NCBI GenBank assembly: GCA_021775755.1
Contig: JAJFHE010000025.1
Span: 124,001-188,000, forward strand
Length of the DNA stretch: 64,000 bases
Direction of reading: 5' to 3'
Source of the DNA: Hyphomicrobiales bacterium
GTDB lineage: Bacteria > Pseudomonadota > Alphaproteobacteria > Rhizobiales > JAJFHB01
Under the pieces are notes generated by a model. That model was not told the origin of the DNA. It did not search any database and saw only the letters and a program-made list of their open reading frames with translations. The position numbers were made by a program, and so were the translations under genes. Positions 9,154 through 16,983 of this stretch are shown piece after piece. Position 1 is the stretch's first letter. The number at the start of each line of letters is the position of its first letter.

Positions 9154-9561
9154 ATGCAGAAATCACTTGTGCACGTGTTCTACGACGAGATCTGGAACAA
9201 AGCCGACAAGAGCCGCATCGCGGACGTGTTCGGCGACGGATTCGCGTTCCGGGGATCTTTGGGCGCGACACTTACCGGGCATGAGCAGTTTGCCGGTTAT
9301 GTCGACAAGGTCACCGGCGCTTTGTCGAACTACCGGTGCGACATCCTGGAACTCATCGAAGAAGACAACCGCGTCGTTGCGAAAATGCTGTTTCACGGCA
9401 CGCATACGGGCGAGATGATGGGCTATGCGCCGTCCGGCAAGCGGGTCGAATGGCACGGCAGCGCGCACTTCACGTTCGCGGACGGCAAGGTCTGCGATCT
9501 TTGGGTGCTCGGCGACGTGCACGGCCTGCTGCTGCAGCTCTATGACAACTCGTCGGCGTGA
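9154..9561 (+). CDS. SnoaL/NTF2-like fold protein
   Basis: A 135-residue small alpha+beta protein with the cone-shaped SnoaL/NTF2 pattern: FYDEIWNKAD near the N-terminus, a G-H-E-Q-F turn, and a C-terminal strand set ending in DLWVLGDVHGLLLQL. These proteins are often polyketide-cyclase-like or limonene-epoxide-hydrolase-like enzymes, or ligand binders. An upstream in-frame ATG at 9118 would add 12 residues. The final 60 codons are duplicated at 10317-10499. The upstream GNAT gene is divergent. Confidence 0.78.
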   Translation: MQKSLVHVFYDEIWNKADKSRIADVFGDGFAFRGSLGATLTGHEQFAGYVDKVTGALSNYRCDILELIEEDNRVVAKMLFHGTHTGEMMGYAPSGKRVEWHGSAHFTFADGKVCDLWVLGDVHGLLLQLYDNSSA

Positions 9562-9563
9562 TC
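9381..9563 (+). repeat. Direct repeat, copy 1 (3' end of NTF2-like gene)
   Basis: These 183 bases recur at 10317-10499 at a constant offset of 936. By eye I count seven mismatches, about 96% identity. Six lie in the first 26 bases and one is at 9450 versus 10386. Identity stops abruptly just past the stop codon (TGATC, then TGCTT here versus ACTCC in copy 2). Confidence 0.95.
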
Positions 9564-9625
9564 TGCTTGGGACCAACCAACTGCAGCATGCGAAGCGCGA
9601 TGTCTATGCTTCTCAGTCGGCCACA

Positions 9626-10087
9626 TCAGGAACCGCCCGCACCGTCACTTTCAATGTGAATTCTGGCAATACTGCCGAAGAAACCTTTTTCCAAAACCCG
9701 AAACTCCGCAAAGAATGCATCAATTTCAGCTTCTTTGAGTGGCTCGCCTTCTTTTAGCTTGCGCCAGTCGAGCCTTGCTTTGACGTCAAACAGCTCATTT
9801 AGCGCGTCAGCATTTTGGATAAACTTTTCCCTCGGCTTTGTCGCGCTTTCCCATGCGCTCACTATTGTGATAATCGCGCTCGCAATGAGAGCCAGGATAC
9901 TAAGATAACGCGCTGCCGCAAAATCGTACTGGCTGATGGCTATAAACAAGGTGCTGGCAGCCCCCAAGCAAGCAAGTTGGACCGACAGTGTTCTGTTCAG
10001 ATCCCTGAACTTGGCCATGGCACTTTGAACAGTGCTAATTCTGTTTGATATTCGCCCTTCCAGATCCTGCAACTTGCCGTCACTCAT
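9626..10087 (-). CDS. Small two-TM membrane protein, SLATT/DUF4231-like
   Basis: A 153-residue protein: a charged helical N-terminus with coiled-coil character (about 1-35), two hydrophobic helices (about 36-55 and 63-80), then a charged helical tail. This layout matches the SLATT family, pore-forming 2-TM effectors usually found with nucleotide-signal synthases or other conflict systems. The family call is by architecture and pattern, not by search. The ATG at 10087 follows an AGAGGGG site; a GTG lies one codon upstream. The three lines 9661-9840 are 83/180 G+C (46%), well below neighbours. No sensor or partner enzyme is adjacent on its strand. Direct repeats flank it on both sides. Confidence 0.65.
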   Translation of the reverse strand: MSDGKLQDLEGRISNRISTVQSAMAKFRDLNRTLSVQLACLGAASTLFIAISQYDFAAARYLSILALIASAIITIVSAWESATKPREKFIQNADALNELFDVKARLDWRKLKEGEPLKEAEIDAFFAEFRVLEKGFFGSIARIHIESDGAGGS

Positions 10088-10314
10088 CACGCCCCTCTTG
10101 TCTTTCTCCGCGTATTTTGGAAACTACTCGGTGCTATTCTTCTAGTCCCTTGATTTAGCAGATGATCCCATCGCTCAATCGTGAAAACAAACTCAAATCT
10201 TCTTGATCATGACGGCAACTGGATTCCTATGTTGTCGGTTCCGTCTGACACACAACACATTGCGCAGACGTCAAATTCAGATGAGGATCCCCCTCAGGCA
10301 ACACCTGGTGTGCT

Positions 10315-10497
10315 GTGAAAATACTGTTTCACGGCCTACACTCGGGCGAGATGATGGGCTATGCGCCGTCCGGCAAGCGGGTCGAGTGGCACGGCAGCGC
10401 GCACTTCACGTTCGCGGACGGCAAGGTCTGCGATCTTTGGGTGCTCGGCGACGTGCACGGCCTGCTGCTGCAGCTCTATGACAACTCGTCGGCGTGA
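10315..10497 (+). pseudogene. Truncated duplicate of the SnoaL/NTF2-like gene
   Basis: An open frame of 60 codons from a GTG at 10315 encodes only the C-terminal portion of the NTF2-like protein (FHGLHSGEMMGYAP to the stop). The N-terminal helices and the first strands of the fold are missing, so a folded product is unlikely. No ribosome binding site is visible upstream. It is best read as the displaced or duplicated 3' end left by an insertion. Confidence 0.8.
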
Positions 10498-10499
10498 TC
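10317..10499 (+). repeat. Direct repeat, copy 2 of the NTF2-like 3' end
   Basis: Second copy of 9381-9563. The divergent bases cluster at its left edge (10323 and 10336-10342), while the right 110 bases differ at one position only. This looks like a duplication made, or partly homogenised, recently. It marks the right end of a GC-poor segment. Confidence 0.95.
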
Positions 10500-10524
10500 A
10501 CTCCGGTTTGCAACTGGCCCTCAG

Positions 10525-10827
10525 ATGCTCTCAACTTCAGGTCTTTCCGAATTCCTCGATATCGTCAAAGAGGCGAGCCTGTTGCTGGCGCTGCCGGAGA
10601 ACGATTTCTCCTGGTCTTCCTGGGACAATGCTCTGGATGCCCTTGAGGAGCTGAAAGATATCGCCGGGACCGTCGGCACAGACGAAGAAAGCGCACACAG
10701 GCGACTTGCTCTGCTGTTTGCACCGACCGGTCCGATACAAGAGGTTAGCCTTTCGAGCGATTGGGCCGACGAGTTTCTCAAGCTTGCGGAGCGCTTCGAG
10801 CAAATCGCGGATGACAGTGCGGGATAG
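10525..10827 (+). CDS. Hypothetical protein, 100 aa
   Basis: Family not recognised. The protein is acidic and mostly helical by pattern, with no signal peptide or membrane segment and no cysteine or histidine cluster. G+C and codon use look like the host chromosome rather than the adjacent SLATT segment. It begins 28 bp after the duplicated NTF2 fragment, so it may originally have followed the intact NTF2-like gene. An SRPBCC gene follows 73 bp later on the same strand. Confidence 0.5.
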   Translation: MLSTSGLSEFLDIVKEASLLLALPENDFSWSSWDNALDALEELKDIAGTVGTDEESAHRRLALLFAPTGPIQEVSLSSDWADEFLKLAERFEQIADDSAG

Positions 10828-10900
10828 CCCGCTCTTGCGCGGTAGACGTCACAGCGTAAGTTTGCCCAAATCCGTTTGCTGGAGGACAATGGGCCCGGCC

Positions 10901-11344
10901 ATGACCGTCGATGTCTCCACGCAAACAGAAATCCGCGCTCCGCGCGCGCGGGTGGCGGCGTTTGCATCCGATCCCGACAACGTGCCGGCGTGGTATGTGA
11001 ACATACGGTCTGTCGAGTGGAAGACGCCGCGTCCGGTCACAATCGGTTCGCAGATCGCCTTTGTCGCGCAGTTTCTCGGACGGCGGCTTTCCTACACATA
11101 CGAGGTCGTTGAGTTCGTACCGGATGAGCGCATGGTGATGCGCACGGCCGAAGGGCCGTTTCCGATGGAAACGAGCTACATGTGGGAGCCGGTTACGCCG
11201 GACACGACCCGCATGACCTTGCGCAACCGGGGAACGCCCACCGGCTTCTCACGTGTGTTCGCACCTTTCATGGCGATGGCGGTGCGCCGTGCCAACCGCA
11301 AGGATCTCGCGCTGTTGCGCAAGATCCTGGAGCACGGCACCTAA
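10901..11344 (+). CDS. SRPBCC-family (START-like) protein
   Basis: A 147-residue single-domain protein with the SRPBCC/polyketide-cyclase pattern: an N-terminal strand and R-A-R-V-A-A-F helix, DPDNVPAWYVNI, EWKTPRP, then long antiparallel strands (YTYEVVEFVPDERMVMRTAEG) and a C-terminal helix. Such proteins bind hydrophobic ligands in a cavity. Two starts compete: ATG 10901, used here because MTVDVSTQT fits the family start, and ATG 10889, only 3 bases after GGAGG. It converges on the DUF899 gene. Confidence 0.8.
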   Translation: MTVDVSTQTEIRAPRARVAAFASDPDNVPAWYVNIRSVEWKTPRPVTIGSQIAFVAQFLGRRLSYTYEVVEFVPDERMVMRTAEGPFPMETSYMWEPVTPDTTRMTLRNRGTPTGFSRVFAPFMAMAVRRANRKDLALLRKILEHGT

Positions 11345-11356
11345 ACGTATCTCCCC

Positions 11357-11926
11357 TCATCCGTATTTGTACTTCGGTTGCCAGCCGTCCGAGCCTTCGG
11401 GAATGAGGTCGAGAAGGTGCCAGACACCGCAGAAGTCATCGCCCGGGCCGAAATGGGTATCGGAGACGCGCAGGAGTTTGTCCCCGTCGCGCTTGAACAC
11501 GGAAACGCCGGGCATCCACCCCTCACCGGCCTTGTAGCCCATGTCTTCGGCAAAACTTGAGCCCTCGTGCGACACCATACGGAAGGACCAGCCACGCGAC
11601 GCGGCGAACTTCGCCTGGGCATCGGGCGCATCGGGGCTCGACATGACAAAGGCAGCACGGTTTTGCAGATGGCCGAGCACACCGTTGAAGCCGTCTGCCC
11701 ACAGCGTGCAGTAGGGGCAACTTGCCCCCATATTATGGATGACGAACAACGTGTCCCTGTCACCGAACAGCTCCGAAAGCGTTACCGTTCCCGATGACGT
11801 GCTGAAGGCATAGTTGCTCACTTCCTGGGGCTCTATGGCTTCCTGAAGCGTCCGCAGTTCTCCTCGCAACTCGCTGATATTCCGGCGGATAGTATCGATT
11901 TTCGACCTGGTTTCTGCGTACACCAT
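11357..11926 (-). CDS. DUF899/thioredoxin-like family protein
   Basis: A 189-residue protein with a thioredoxin-like core. GASCPYCTLWADG gives a C-x-x-C pair where thioredoxins carry their active site, preceded by the strand TLFVIHNM, and FVMSSPDAPD follows. The C-terminal GDDFCGVWHLLDLIPEG is characteristic of DUF899. An N-terminal helical hairpin (about 1-35) precedes the domain. It lies about 30 bp downstream of the ArsR-type regulator on the same strand, so it is probably the regulated gene. Disulfide or peroxide-related chemistry is inferred. Confidence 0.8.
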   Translation of the reverse strand: MVYAETRSKIDTIRRNISELRGELRTLQEAIEPQEVSNYAFSTSSGTVTLSELFGDRDTLFVIHNMGASCPYCTLWADGFNGVLGHLQNRAAFVMSSPDAPDAQAKFAASRGWSFRMVSHEGSSFAEDMGYKAGEGWMPGVSVFKRDGDKLLRVSDTHFGPGDDFCGVWHLLDLIPEGSDGWQPKYKYG

Positions 11927-11956
11927 ATTGCGTTTCTCCCTGTTGAATGTTTGCTG

Positions 11957-12328
11957 CTACCGTTTTTTTGTCTCATCGAGATCTTCAAGCCAGGCCGCCA
12001 GAGTTTCGAATTGCGCCTGCCAGTATTTCGAATAGCGGTTGACCCAGACCGCCGCGTCGTAGATCGGGCCCGCATCGAGCCGGCAGCGGCTGATACGGCC
12101 GGTGCGCTCTTGCGAGATCAGTCCGGCGCGCACGAGCACCTGGATGTGTTTCGACACCGCCTGCAACGAAATGTCGAACGGTTCCGCAAGTTCCGAAACG
12201 AGCAGTTCCTCTCCGTCCAGCCGCTCCAGGATGGCGCGGCGGACCGGGTCGGAAAGCGCCGCGAACACGGCGTTCAGGCGGTCAGCCTGTTGCATATCCG
12301 GAACGGTCGCAGCCTGTTCATCAATCAT
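11957..12328 (-). CDS. ArsR-family winged-helix repressor
   Basis: A 123-residue HTH regulator. LNAVFAALSDPVRRAILERL is the classical ArsR N-terminal helix, and the recognition segment is VSELAEPFDISLQAVSKHIQVLVRAGL. The C-terminus (DAAVWVNRYSKYWQAQFETLAAWLED) resembles the ArsR subgroup often found beside SRPBCC/AHSA1 genes. No cysteine metal site is visible. Start choice is uncertain: ATG 12328 lies inside the operator-like repeat; TTG 12343 and ATG 12295 are alternatives, and none has a clear ribosome binding site. It probably represses itself and DUF899. Confidence 0.83.
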   Translation of the reverse strand: MIDEQAATVPDMQQADRLNAVFAALSDPVRRAILERLDGEELLVSELAEPFDISLQAVSKHIQVLVRAGLISQERTGRISRCRLDAGPIYDAAVWVNRYSKYWQAQFETLAAWLEDLDETKKR

Positions 12329-12354
12329 TTGATTGATATTCAATCATATGATTG
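12322..12354. promoter_or_regulatory. Tandem palindromic operator candidate for the ArsR regulator
   Basis: Two 14-bp dyads, CAATCATTTGATTG (12322-12335, one imperfect position) and CAATCATATGATTG (12341-12354, a perfect palindrome), have centres 19 bp apart. The sequence between also forms GATTGA-TAT-TCAATC. The block is strikingly AT-rich and sits over the start of the ArsR gene, between it and the divergent SMP-30-like gene. Autoregulation is the simplest reading. Confidence 0.7.
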
Positions 12355-12464
12355 ATTAATGGTCAATGGCTGCCCCTGTTCCCTCCCTGTTTGCAGGCTG
12401 CCAACGGCACGAAAATTGCTGCATAACTCACAAAACCGGAGTACGAAGCCCAAGGAGCTTCAAA

Positions 12465-13307
12465 ATGAAACAATTGCGATTTTTAACGCTGGGCGCTGTG
12501 CTGGCCGCCGCGGCCACCGGCGCGTGGATGATATGGGATTCAGAGTTCGAACGTCCCGTGGCGTCCGGCCCCTGGGAGTACGAGGTCTATGCAACCGGCC
12601 TAGACAAGGTCGACAACATTGTCGCTGTGGCGGACCAGACACTCTACATCAGCCTCGAAATGTCCGATGGACAGGGCCAGATCATCCGGCTGCAGGGCGG
12701 CGAGCGGCACGTGCTGCTCGATGGCCTGCATCGTCCCGATGGCCTCACACACGCGTCCGATGCGCTTTACGTGACGGAGGAAACGGCAAACGGCCGCGTC
12801 TTGCGGCTCGACCCAGAGACGGGCGAAACGCACCTCTATGGACGGTTCCGGAATCCTGAAGGCATAAGAGTGCTTGCAGACGGGAACCTGGTGATCTCGG
12901 AAGACGTGGTCGACAGCGGCCGGGTGCTGAGCGTCTCCGCTCTCGGCCAAGTCGATGAGTTAGCGGAGGGACTGGACAAGCCTGAAGGGCTGGACCTCGG
13001 CGCGGACGGCACCATCTATTTTGCCGAAAGCAATACCGGGAGAATCCTGAGCATTTCAGAGGGCGAAACACGGACGGTGGTAGTCGGGTTGAACAACCCT
13101 GACCAGATATCTCTAGGCCCGGACGGCGCGATCTGGATTACCGAGGACCGGCGCAACGGACGACTGTTGCGCTATTTGAACGGCCGCCTCGAAACAGTGC
13201 TGTCGAACCTGCGGGAACCACAGGGCATAGCTCTCGGCGATGACGGATGGATCTACGTCGCCGAGCAGGGCCGCGACCGGATCCTGCGCTTGCGGATACC
13301 CTCTTAG
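12465..13307 (+). CDS. SMP-30/NHL-type beta-propeller protein with N-terminal signal/anchor
   Basis: A 280-residue protein. Residues 4-23 form a hydrophobic signal or anchor, so export to the periplasm is likely. The rest is a chain of short repeats with the pattern (L/P)-D-G-L...D-A-L-Y-V-T-E and P-E-G-L-D-L-G-A-D-G-T-I-Y-F-A, typical of SMP-30/gluconolactonase/strictosidine-synthase-like propellers. The start at 12465 follows AGGAG (12453-12457). It diverges from the ArsR gene across the palindromic operator and converges on the MalF-like permease, with 9 bp between stops. Substrate unknown. Confidence 0.8.
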   Translation: MKQLRFLTLGAVLAAAATGAWMIWDSEFERPVASGPWEYEVYATGLDKVDNIVAVADQTLYISLEMSDGQGQIIRLQGGERHVLLDGLHRPDGLTHASDALYVTEETANGRVLRLDPETGETHLYGRFRNPEGIRVLADGNLVISEDVVDSGRVLSVSALGQVDELAEGLDKPEGLDLGADGTIYFAESNTGRILSISEGETRTVVVGLNNPDQISLGPDGAIWITEDRRNGRLLRYLNGRLETVLSNLREPQGIALGDDGWIYVAEQGRDRILRLRIPS

Positions 13308-13316
13308 CGACATGTC

Positions 13317-14252
13317 TCAAATGGCACGCAGCATGCGTTTCTGCATAAAGAACAAGTAGATCATGACGCCCGCCAGAATGATGAGAAACATCACCGTGGC
13401 CACGGTCGCCCCCATCTCCGCGTTGCCGGACTGTAGTTGGTAGCCGAAGAATGTGCGGTAGAAGTAGGTGCCGAGAATGTCGGTCGAAAAGTTCGGTCCC
13501 GCCAACGCACCCTTCACGGCATATATCAGATCGAAAGCATTGAAATTGCCGATAAATGTGAGGATCGACACAAGGCCGACCGTCGGCATAACCAGCGGCA
13601 GTTGAACATGCCGGAACACCCCGAACGCCCCCGCCCCGTCGACGCGTGCCGCATCAATCAGATCACGCGGGATATTGAGCAGTGCAACGTGCACCAGCAG
13701 CATCGGGATGCCGACGAACTGCCACACCGATATGAGCGACAAAGTGACGAGTGCTGAACTCTCCTCGCCGAGCCACGGTGCAAACCAGCTTCCAAGCCCT
13801 ACCGCCGTCATCAGTTCCTCGCCCACGCCCCACAGCGGCGAGAGAACCAGTTGCCAGATGAAACCGACAATCACGACGGAAAGCATGGTCGGCAGGAACA
13901 GTGTCGTGCGGTAGAGGCTCCGTCCCTTGAGGCCCGGCACCGCAAGCAGCGCCGCAAGCGCAATGCCGACCGGGTTCTGCACGGCCATGTGGACGGCAAA
14001 GAAAATCAGATTGTTCCACAACGCATTGAAAAAGCCCTCCGACCAGTATGGATCGGCGAACAATGTGACGAAATTGGCGAGGCCGGCGAACTGCGCCGCA
14101 CCGCCTTCTTGCGGCCTGTAGAAGCTGAACGCGATGGTGCGTGCCAGCGGGTAGACCGAAAACACCCCGTAGATCAGCGCCGCCGGGGCGAGAAAAGCGG
14201 TGAGCGTGATCCAGCCAGGATGTACGCCGTCGCGTGTTCGCGTTCGCGTCAT
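13317..14252 (-). CDS. Carbohydrate ABC transporter permease (MalF type)
   Basis: A 311-residue inner-membrane protein with six predicted helices. The EAA loop is DAARVDGAGAFGVFRHVQLP (about residues 207-226). The sequence TAFLAPAALIYGVFSVYPLARTI is the usual MalF/UgpA first helix. It lies 10 bp downstream of the binding-protein gene. A MalG-type permease would normally follow; here the next gene downstream is the convergent SMP-30-like gene, and the MalG/MalK pair is at 685-2529 in the same orientation. Confidence 0.92.
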   Translation of the reverse strand: MTRTRTRDGVHPGWITLTAFLAPAALIYGVFSVYPLARTIAFSFYRPQEGGAAQFAGLANFVTLFADPYWSEGFFNALWNNLIFFAVHMAVQNPVGIALAALLAVPGLKGRSLYRTTLFLPTMLSVVIVGFIWQLVLSPLWGVGEELMTAVGLGSWFAPWLGEESSALVTLSLISVWQFVGIPMLLVHVALLNIPRDLIDAARVDGAGAFGVFRHVQLPLVMPTVGLVSILTFIGNFNAFDLIYAVKGALAGPNFSTDILGTYFYRTFFGYQLQSGNAEMGATVATVMFLIILAGVMIYLFFMQKRMLRAI

Positions 14253-14262
14253 GGGCCGAACT

Positions 14263-15519
14263 TCATTGCTGTGGCCCGTACCAGTTTGCGAGCCCTTCCT
14301 GCAACCGCGCGGCCCCGTCTTCAGGCGTCATCGTGCCGTGAATAACCTGAACGGAAACGTTCCAGATCTCGTTTTCCAGATTGGGCGTGCCGCGCGACAG
14401 GATCTGGTAGGAATTGCGGATCGTCGATGCGCATGTGCCGCGCCAGCTCATGAAGGCGCGCGCCAGCGGGTCCTCGATTTCAACCGCGTGATCGGAAAGC
14501 GGAAAGAAGCCGGGCAATGCATTGGCGAATGTGCCGGCGAACCCGGCTCCGGCCATCCAGGTCAGAAACGTTTTTGCGTCGCCGATATTCGGCGAGGCCG
14601 CATTGATGCCGATGCCGATATCGGTGTGATCGGAAATGTGGCAGCCCTCCATTCCCTCCGGCACCGGCGGCGGAAATGCGCCCATTTCAAACTCCGCATC
14701 CTTGCGGAAACCGGCAATCTCCCACGAGCCCGCCGGATAGACGGCCGCGCGGCCCAGCGTAAAAAGCGTCTGGCTGTCGGCATAGGACTGCGCCTTGAAG
14801 CCGCGACCGAGATAGGCGCCCCAGCGCGACAGGTGCTCAAGCGTGGCCACATAGGACGCATCGCTCAGCCGCCCCTCACCTGAAATGAGGGCCCGCCTGC
14901 CTGCCTCGCCGCCCCAGTAATTCGGGCCGATATTCTGAAATCCCATGGTTGCGGCTTCCCATTGATCGGCGGTCCCCATGGACATTGGAATGTAGCCGCC
15001 ATCGTCCTCAAGACGCTGCAGAACCGCGAAGAACTCTTCAACGGTTTCGGGTTCGGCCAGCCCGAGTTCTGTAAAAGCGTCCTTGTTGTAGATGAAGCCG
15101 TGGATAACCGAGGCCATAGGCAGGCAATAGGTGACCGCGCCGTCATCGGTCTGCCAGGCGGACTTGGCGACGTTGGAGAAGTTCTCCATTCCGGGAAGAT
15201 CATCCAGCGCCAGCAGATGGCCCTGCTCATGGAGCGTGAGCGACGCATCGAACGGGCGGCAGGTGATCAGGTCGCCGGCGATACCGCCTGTGAGGCGGAC
15301 ATTGAGGGCGGCATTATACTCTGTCGGCGGTGTTGGCGCGAAACGTGCAACGATTTCAGGGTGCGCGGCGTGAAAGGCCGGCAGTATGGTGTCGCTCCAG
15401 ATCGCCGCATCGTCGCTGCGCCAGCTTTCAATGGACAGCGCCCCGGCGTGGGCGAGCGGCACGGCGCCCGCCATCACCAACAAACCAAGGCAGCGTGCGG
15501 CGGTCGTACCCCATTTCAT
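14263..15519 (-). CDS. ABC transporter extracellular substrate-binding protein (sugar type)
   Basis: A 418-residue periplasmic binding protein of the MalE/UgpB cluster. A cleavable signal peptide spans about residues 1-25 (ending AHAGA). Typical features are the IESWRSDD start of the mature protein, GDLITC..D, YNKDAFTELGL and a GSWEIAGF segment. It is the first gene of the importer half-operon, followed by the MalF-type permease after 10 bp. The ligand is unknown. Confidence 0.92.
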   Translation of the reverse strand: MKWGTTAARCLGLLVMAGAVPLAHAGALSIESWRSDDAAIWSDTILPAFHAAHPEIVARFAPTPPTEYNAALNVRLTGGIAGDLITCRPFDASLTLHEQGHLLALDDLPGMENFSNVAKSAWQTDDGAVTYCLPMASVIHGFIYNKDAFTELGLAEPETVEEFFAVLQRLEDDGGYIPMSMGTADQWEAATMGFQNIGPNYWGGEAGRRALISGEGRLSDASYVATLEHLSRWGAYLGRGFKAQSYADSQTLFTLGRAAVYPAGSWEIAGFRKDAEFEMGAFPPPVPEGMEGCHISDHTDIGIGINAASPNIGDAKTFLTWMAGAGFAGTFANALPGFFPLSDHAVEIEDPLARAFMSWRGTCASTIRNSYQILSRGTPNLENEIWNVSVQVIHGTMTPEDGAARLQEGLANWYGPQQ

Positions 15520-15684
15520 ATGTCAGTCTCCCGCATCTTTAGGCGCTTGCACGAATCAATTGCCTTACCTTCCATGACCGTAGCGCGGTTTCGCGCAAAT
15601 TGTGAGATGGCCGGAAACACCGGAAAGCGCCAAGATTTCGCCCGGGTTTCAGCGCATCACACATCCGGACATGAGGGGCCCTGC

Positions 15685-16983
15685 ATGACGAACCGACTGG
15701 CGGCACTGGGTATCGCGGTTTTGATGCTGGCTGTGACCGGCCCCGGCCTTGCCGCATCGCGCAGCGAGTACCGCAAGGACGTCGAAACACTCTATCTGGA
15801 ATGGCTGCCGCAACTGCGCGCCGAGGCCATCGACAAGGGCGTTTCAGAAGAGACGCTCGATAGTGCGTTTGATGGTGTAACCCTCGACTGGTCGCTGCCA
15901 GATCTCGCCCCTCCCGTGCTGGAAAGCTCGCCGCCGACACAAACAGAGCCGCAGGAAGACGACCGCCAGCAGCCCGAATTCGACCAGCCGTTCCGCTACT
16001 TCCCCGAACGCACTCTCAACAATCTCGTCACCGCCGGCCAGCGCCGCATGTCGCGGCACCGCACGACGCTTGCCCGCATTGAGGAAGAGTACGGTGTGCA
16101 GGGCGAGATTCTTGTTGCCCTGTGGGCGCGCGAAACAAGCTATGGCCGGGTCGACATTCCGCATTACGCCATCCGCGCACTTGCCACGCAGGCCTTCATC
16201 GGGCGGCGCGCGGCGTTTTTCCGCACGCATCTGCTTGATGCCCTGCGCATCCTGGAAGCAGGCCACGTAACGCCTGCGAGAATGCGCAGCTCCTGGGCCG
16301 GAGCCATGGGCCACACCCAGATGATGCCCGGAGAGTTCGACGACTACGCGGTCGACTTCGATAATGACGGGCGCCGCGACATCTGGAACACCATCGGCGA
16401 TGCGCTGGCCTCAACTGCAAAGAACCTGCAAGACCACGGCTGGCGCTCGGGCGAAACGTGGGGCTATGAAATCGTCGTGCCCGAGAGCTTCGACTGTACT
16501 CTTGAGGGGCCCGACAAGGGCCGGCCGATATCTGAGTGGGTGGCGCTTGGCGCGGCACGAACCTTCGCGAGGAGCTTTCCGGAGGAACGGCTCGCGCAAA
16601 CCGGATTTCTCCTGATGCCGGCAGGCCGTTATGGCCCCGCGTTCATCGCGCTTGAGAATTTCTACGTCATCAAGTCTTACAACACGTCCGACCTTTACGC
16701 GCTTTATATCGGTCACCTTGCGGACCGCTATCTCAACAACCGACGCTTCCACACAGGCTGGGGCCGGGTGTCACGCTTCACCCGCTCCGACGTAAAAGAC
16801 CTGCAACAGCGCCTTGTTGCACGTGACTATGACGTGGGCGGGATCGACGGCCTCATCGGGTTCCGGACTCGCGTTGCCGTCGGGCTCTATCAGAAAAGCG
16901 CTGGCCTTGCTCCCGGCTGCTATCCAAGCCCGGACCTCATCACGCATATTCGCGAAGCCGATGAGACCGGCAACGAGCGCTAA
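15685..16983 (+). CDS. Lytic murein transglycosylase (MltB/SLT2 family) with peptidoglycan-binding domain
   Basis: A 432-residue exported enzyme that cleaves peptidoglycan glycan strands to 1,6-anhydro-muropeptides. A signal peptide spans about residues 1-25 (ending LAASR). The catalytic glutamate is in WARETSYG (about residue 149). WAGAMGHTQMMPGEF and DFDNDGRRDIW are MltB-family signatures. A C-terminal PG_binding_1 domain covers about residues 363-412 (LQQRLVARDYDVGGIDG). The start at 15685 follows GAGGGG; the frame is open far upstream but antisense to the binding protein. There is no lipobox, so this is a soluble periplasmic form. Its stop overlaps the convergent SulP stop. Confidence 0.92.
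   Translation: MTNRLAALGIAVLMLAVTGPGLAASRSEYRKDVETLYLEWLPQLRAEAIDKGVSEETLDSAFDGVTLDWSLPDLAPPVLESSPPTQTEPQEDDRQQPEFDQPFRYFPERTLNNLVTAGQRRMSRHRTTLARIEEEYGVQGEILVALWARETSYGRVDIPHYAIRALATQAFIGRRAAFFRTHLLDALRILEAGHVTPARMRSSWAGAMGHTQMMPGEFDDYAVDFDNDGRRDIWNTIGDALASTAKNLQDHGWRSGETWGYEIVVPESFDCTLEGPDKGRPISEWVALGAARTFARSFPEERLAQTGFLLMPAGRYGPAFIALENFYVIKSYNTSDLYALYIGHLADRYLNNRRFHTGWGRVSRFTRSDVKDLQQRLVARDYDVGGIDGLIGFRTRVAVGLYQKSAGLAPGCYPSPDLITHIREADETGNER

Noticed and set aside
9381-10499. Interpreting the flanking 183-bp repeats as insertion-sequence ends or att sites
   Set aside because: They have no terminal inverted repeats, no transposase or integrase lies between them, and they are far longer than a typical attachment core; they are simply copies of a gene 3' end.
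14962-15684. In-frame upstream extension of the MltB-type transglycosylase (open frame begins at 14962)
   Set aside because: It runs antisense through the binding-protein gene; the signal peptide and a GAGGGG site place the real start at 15685.
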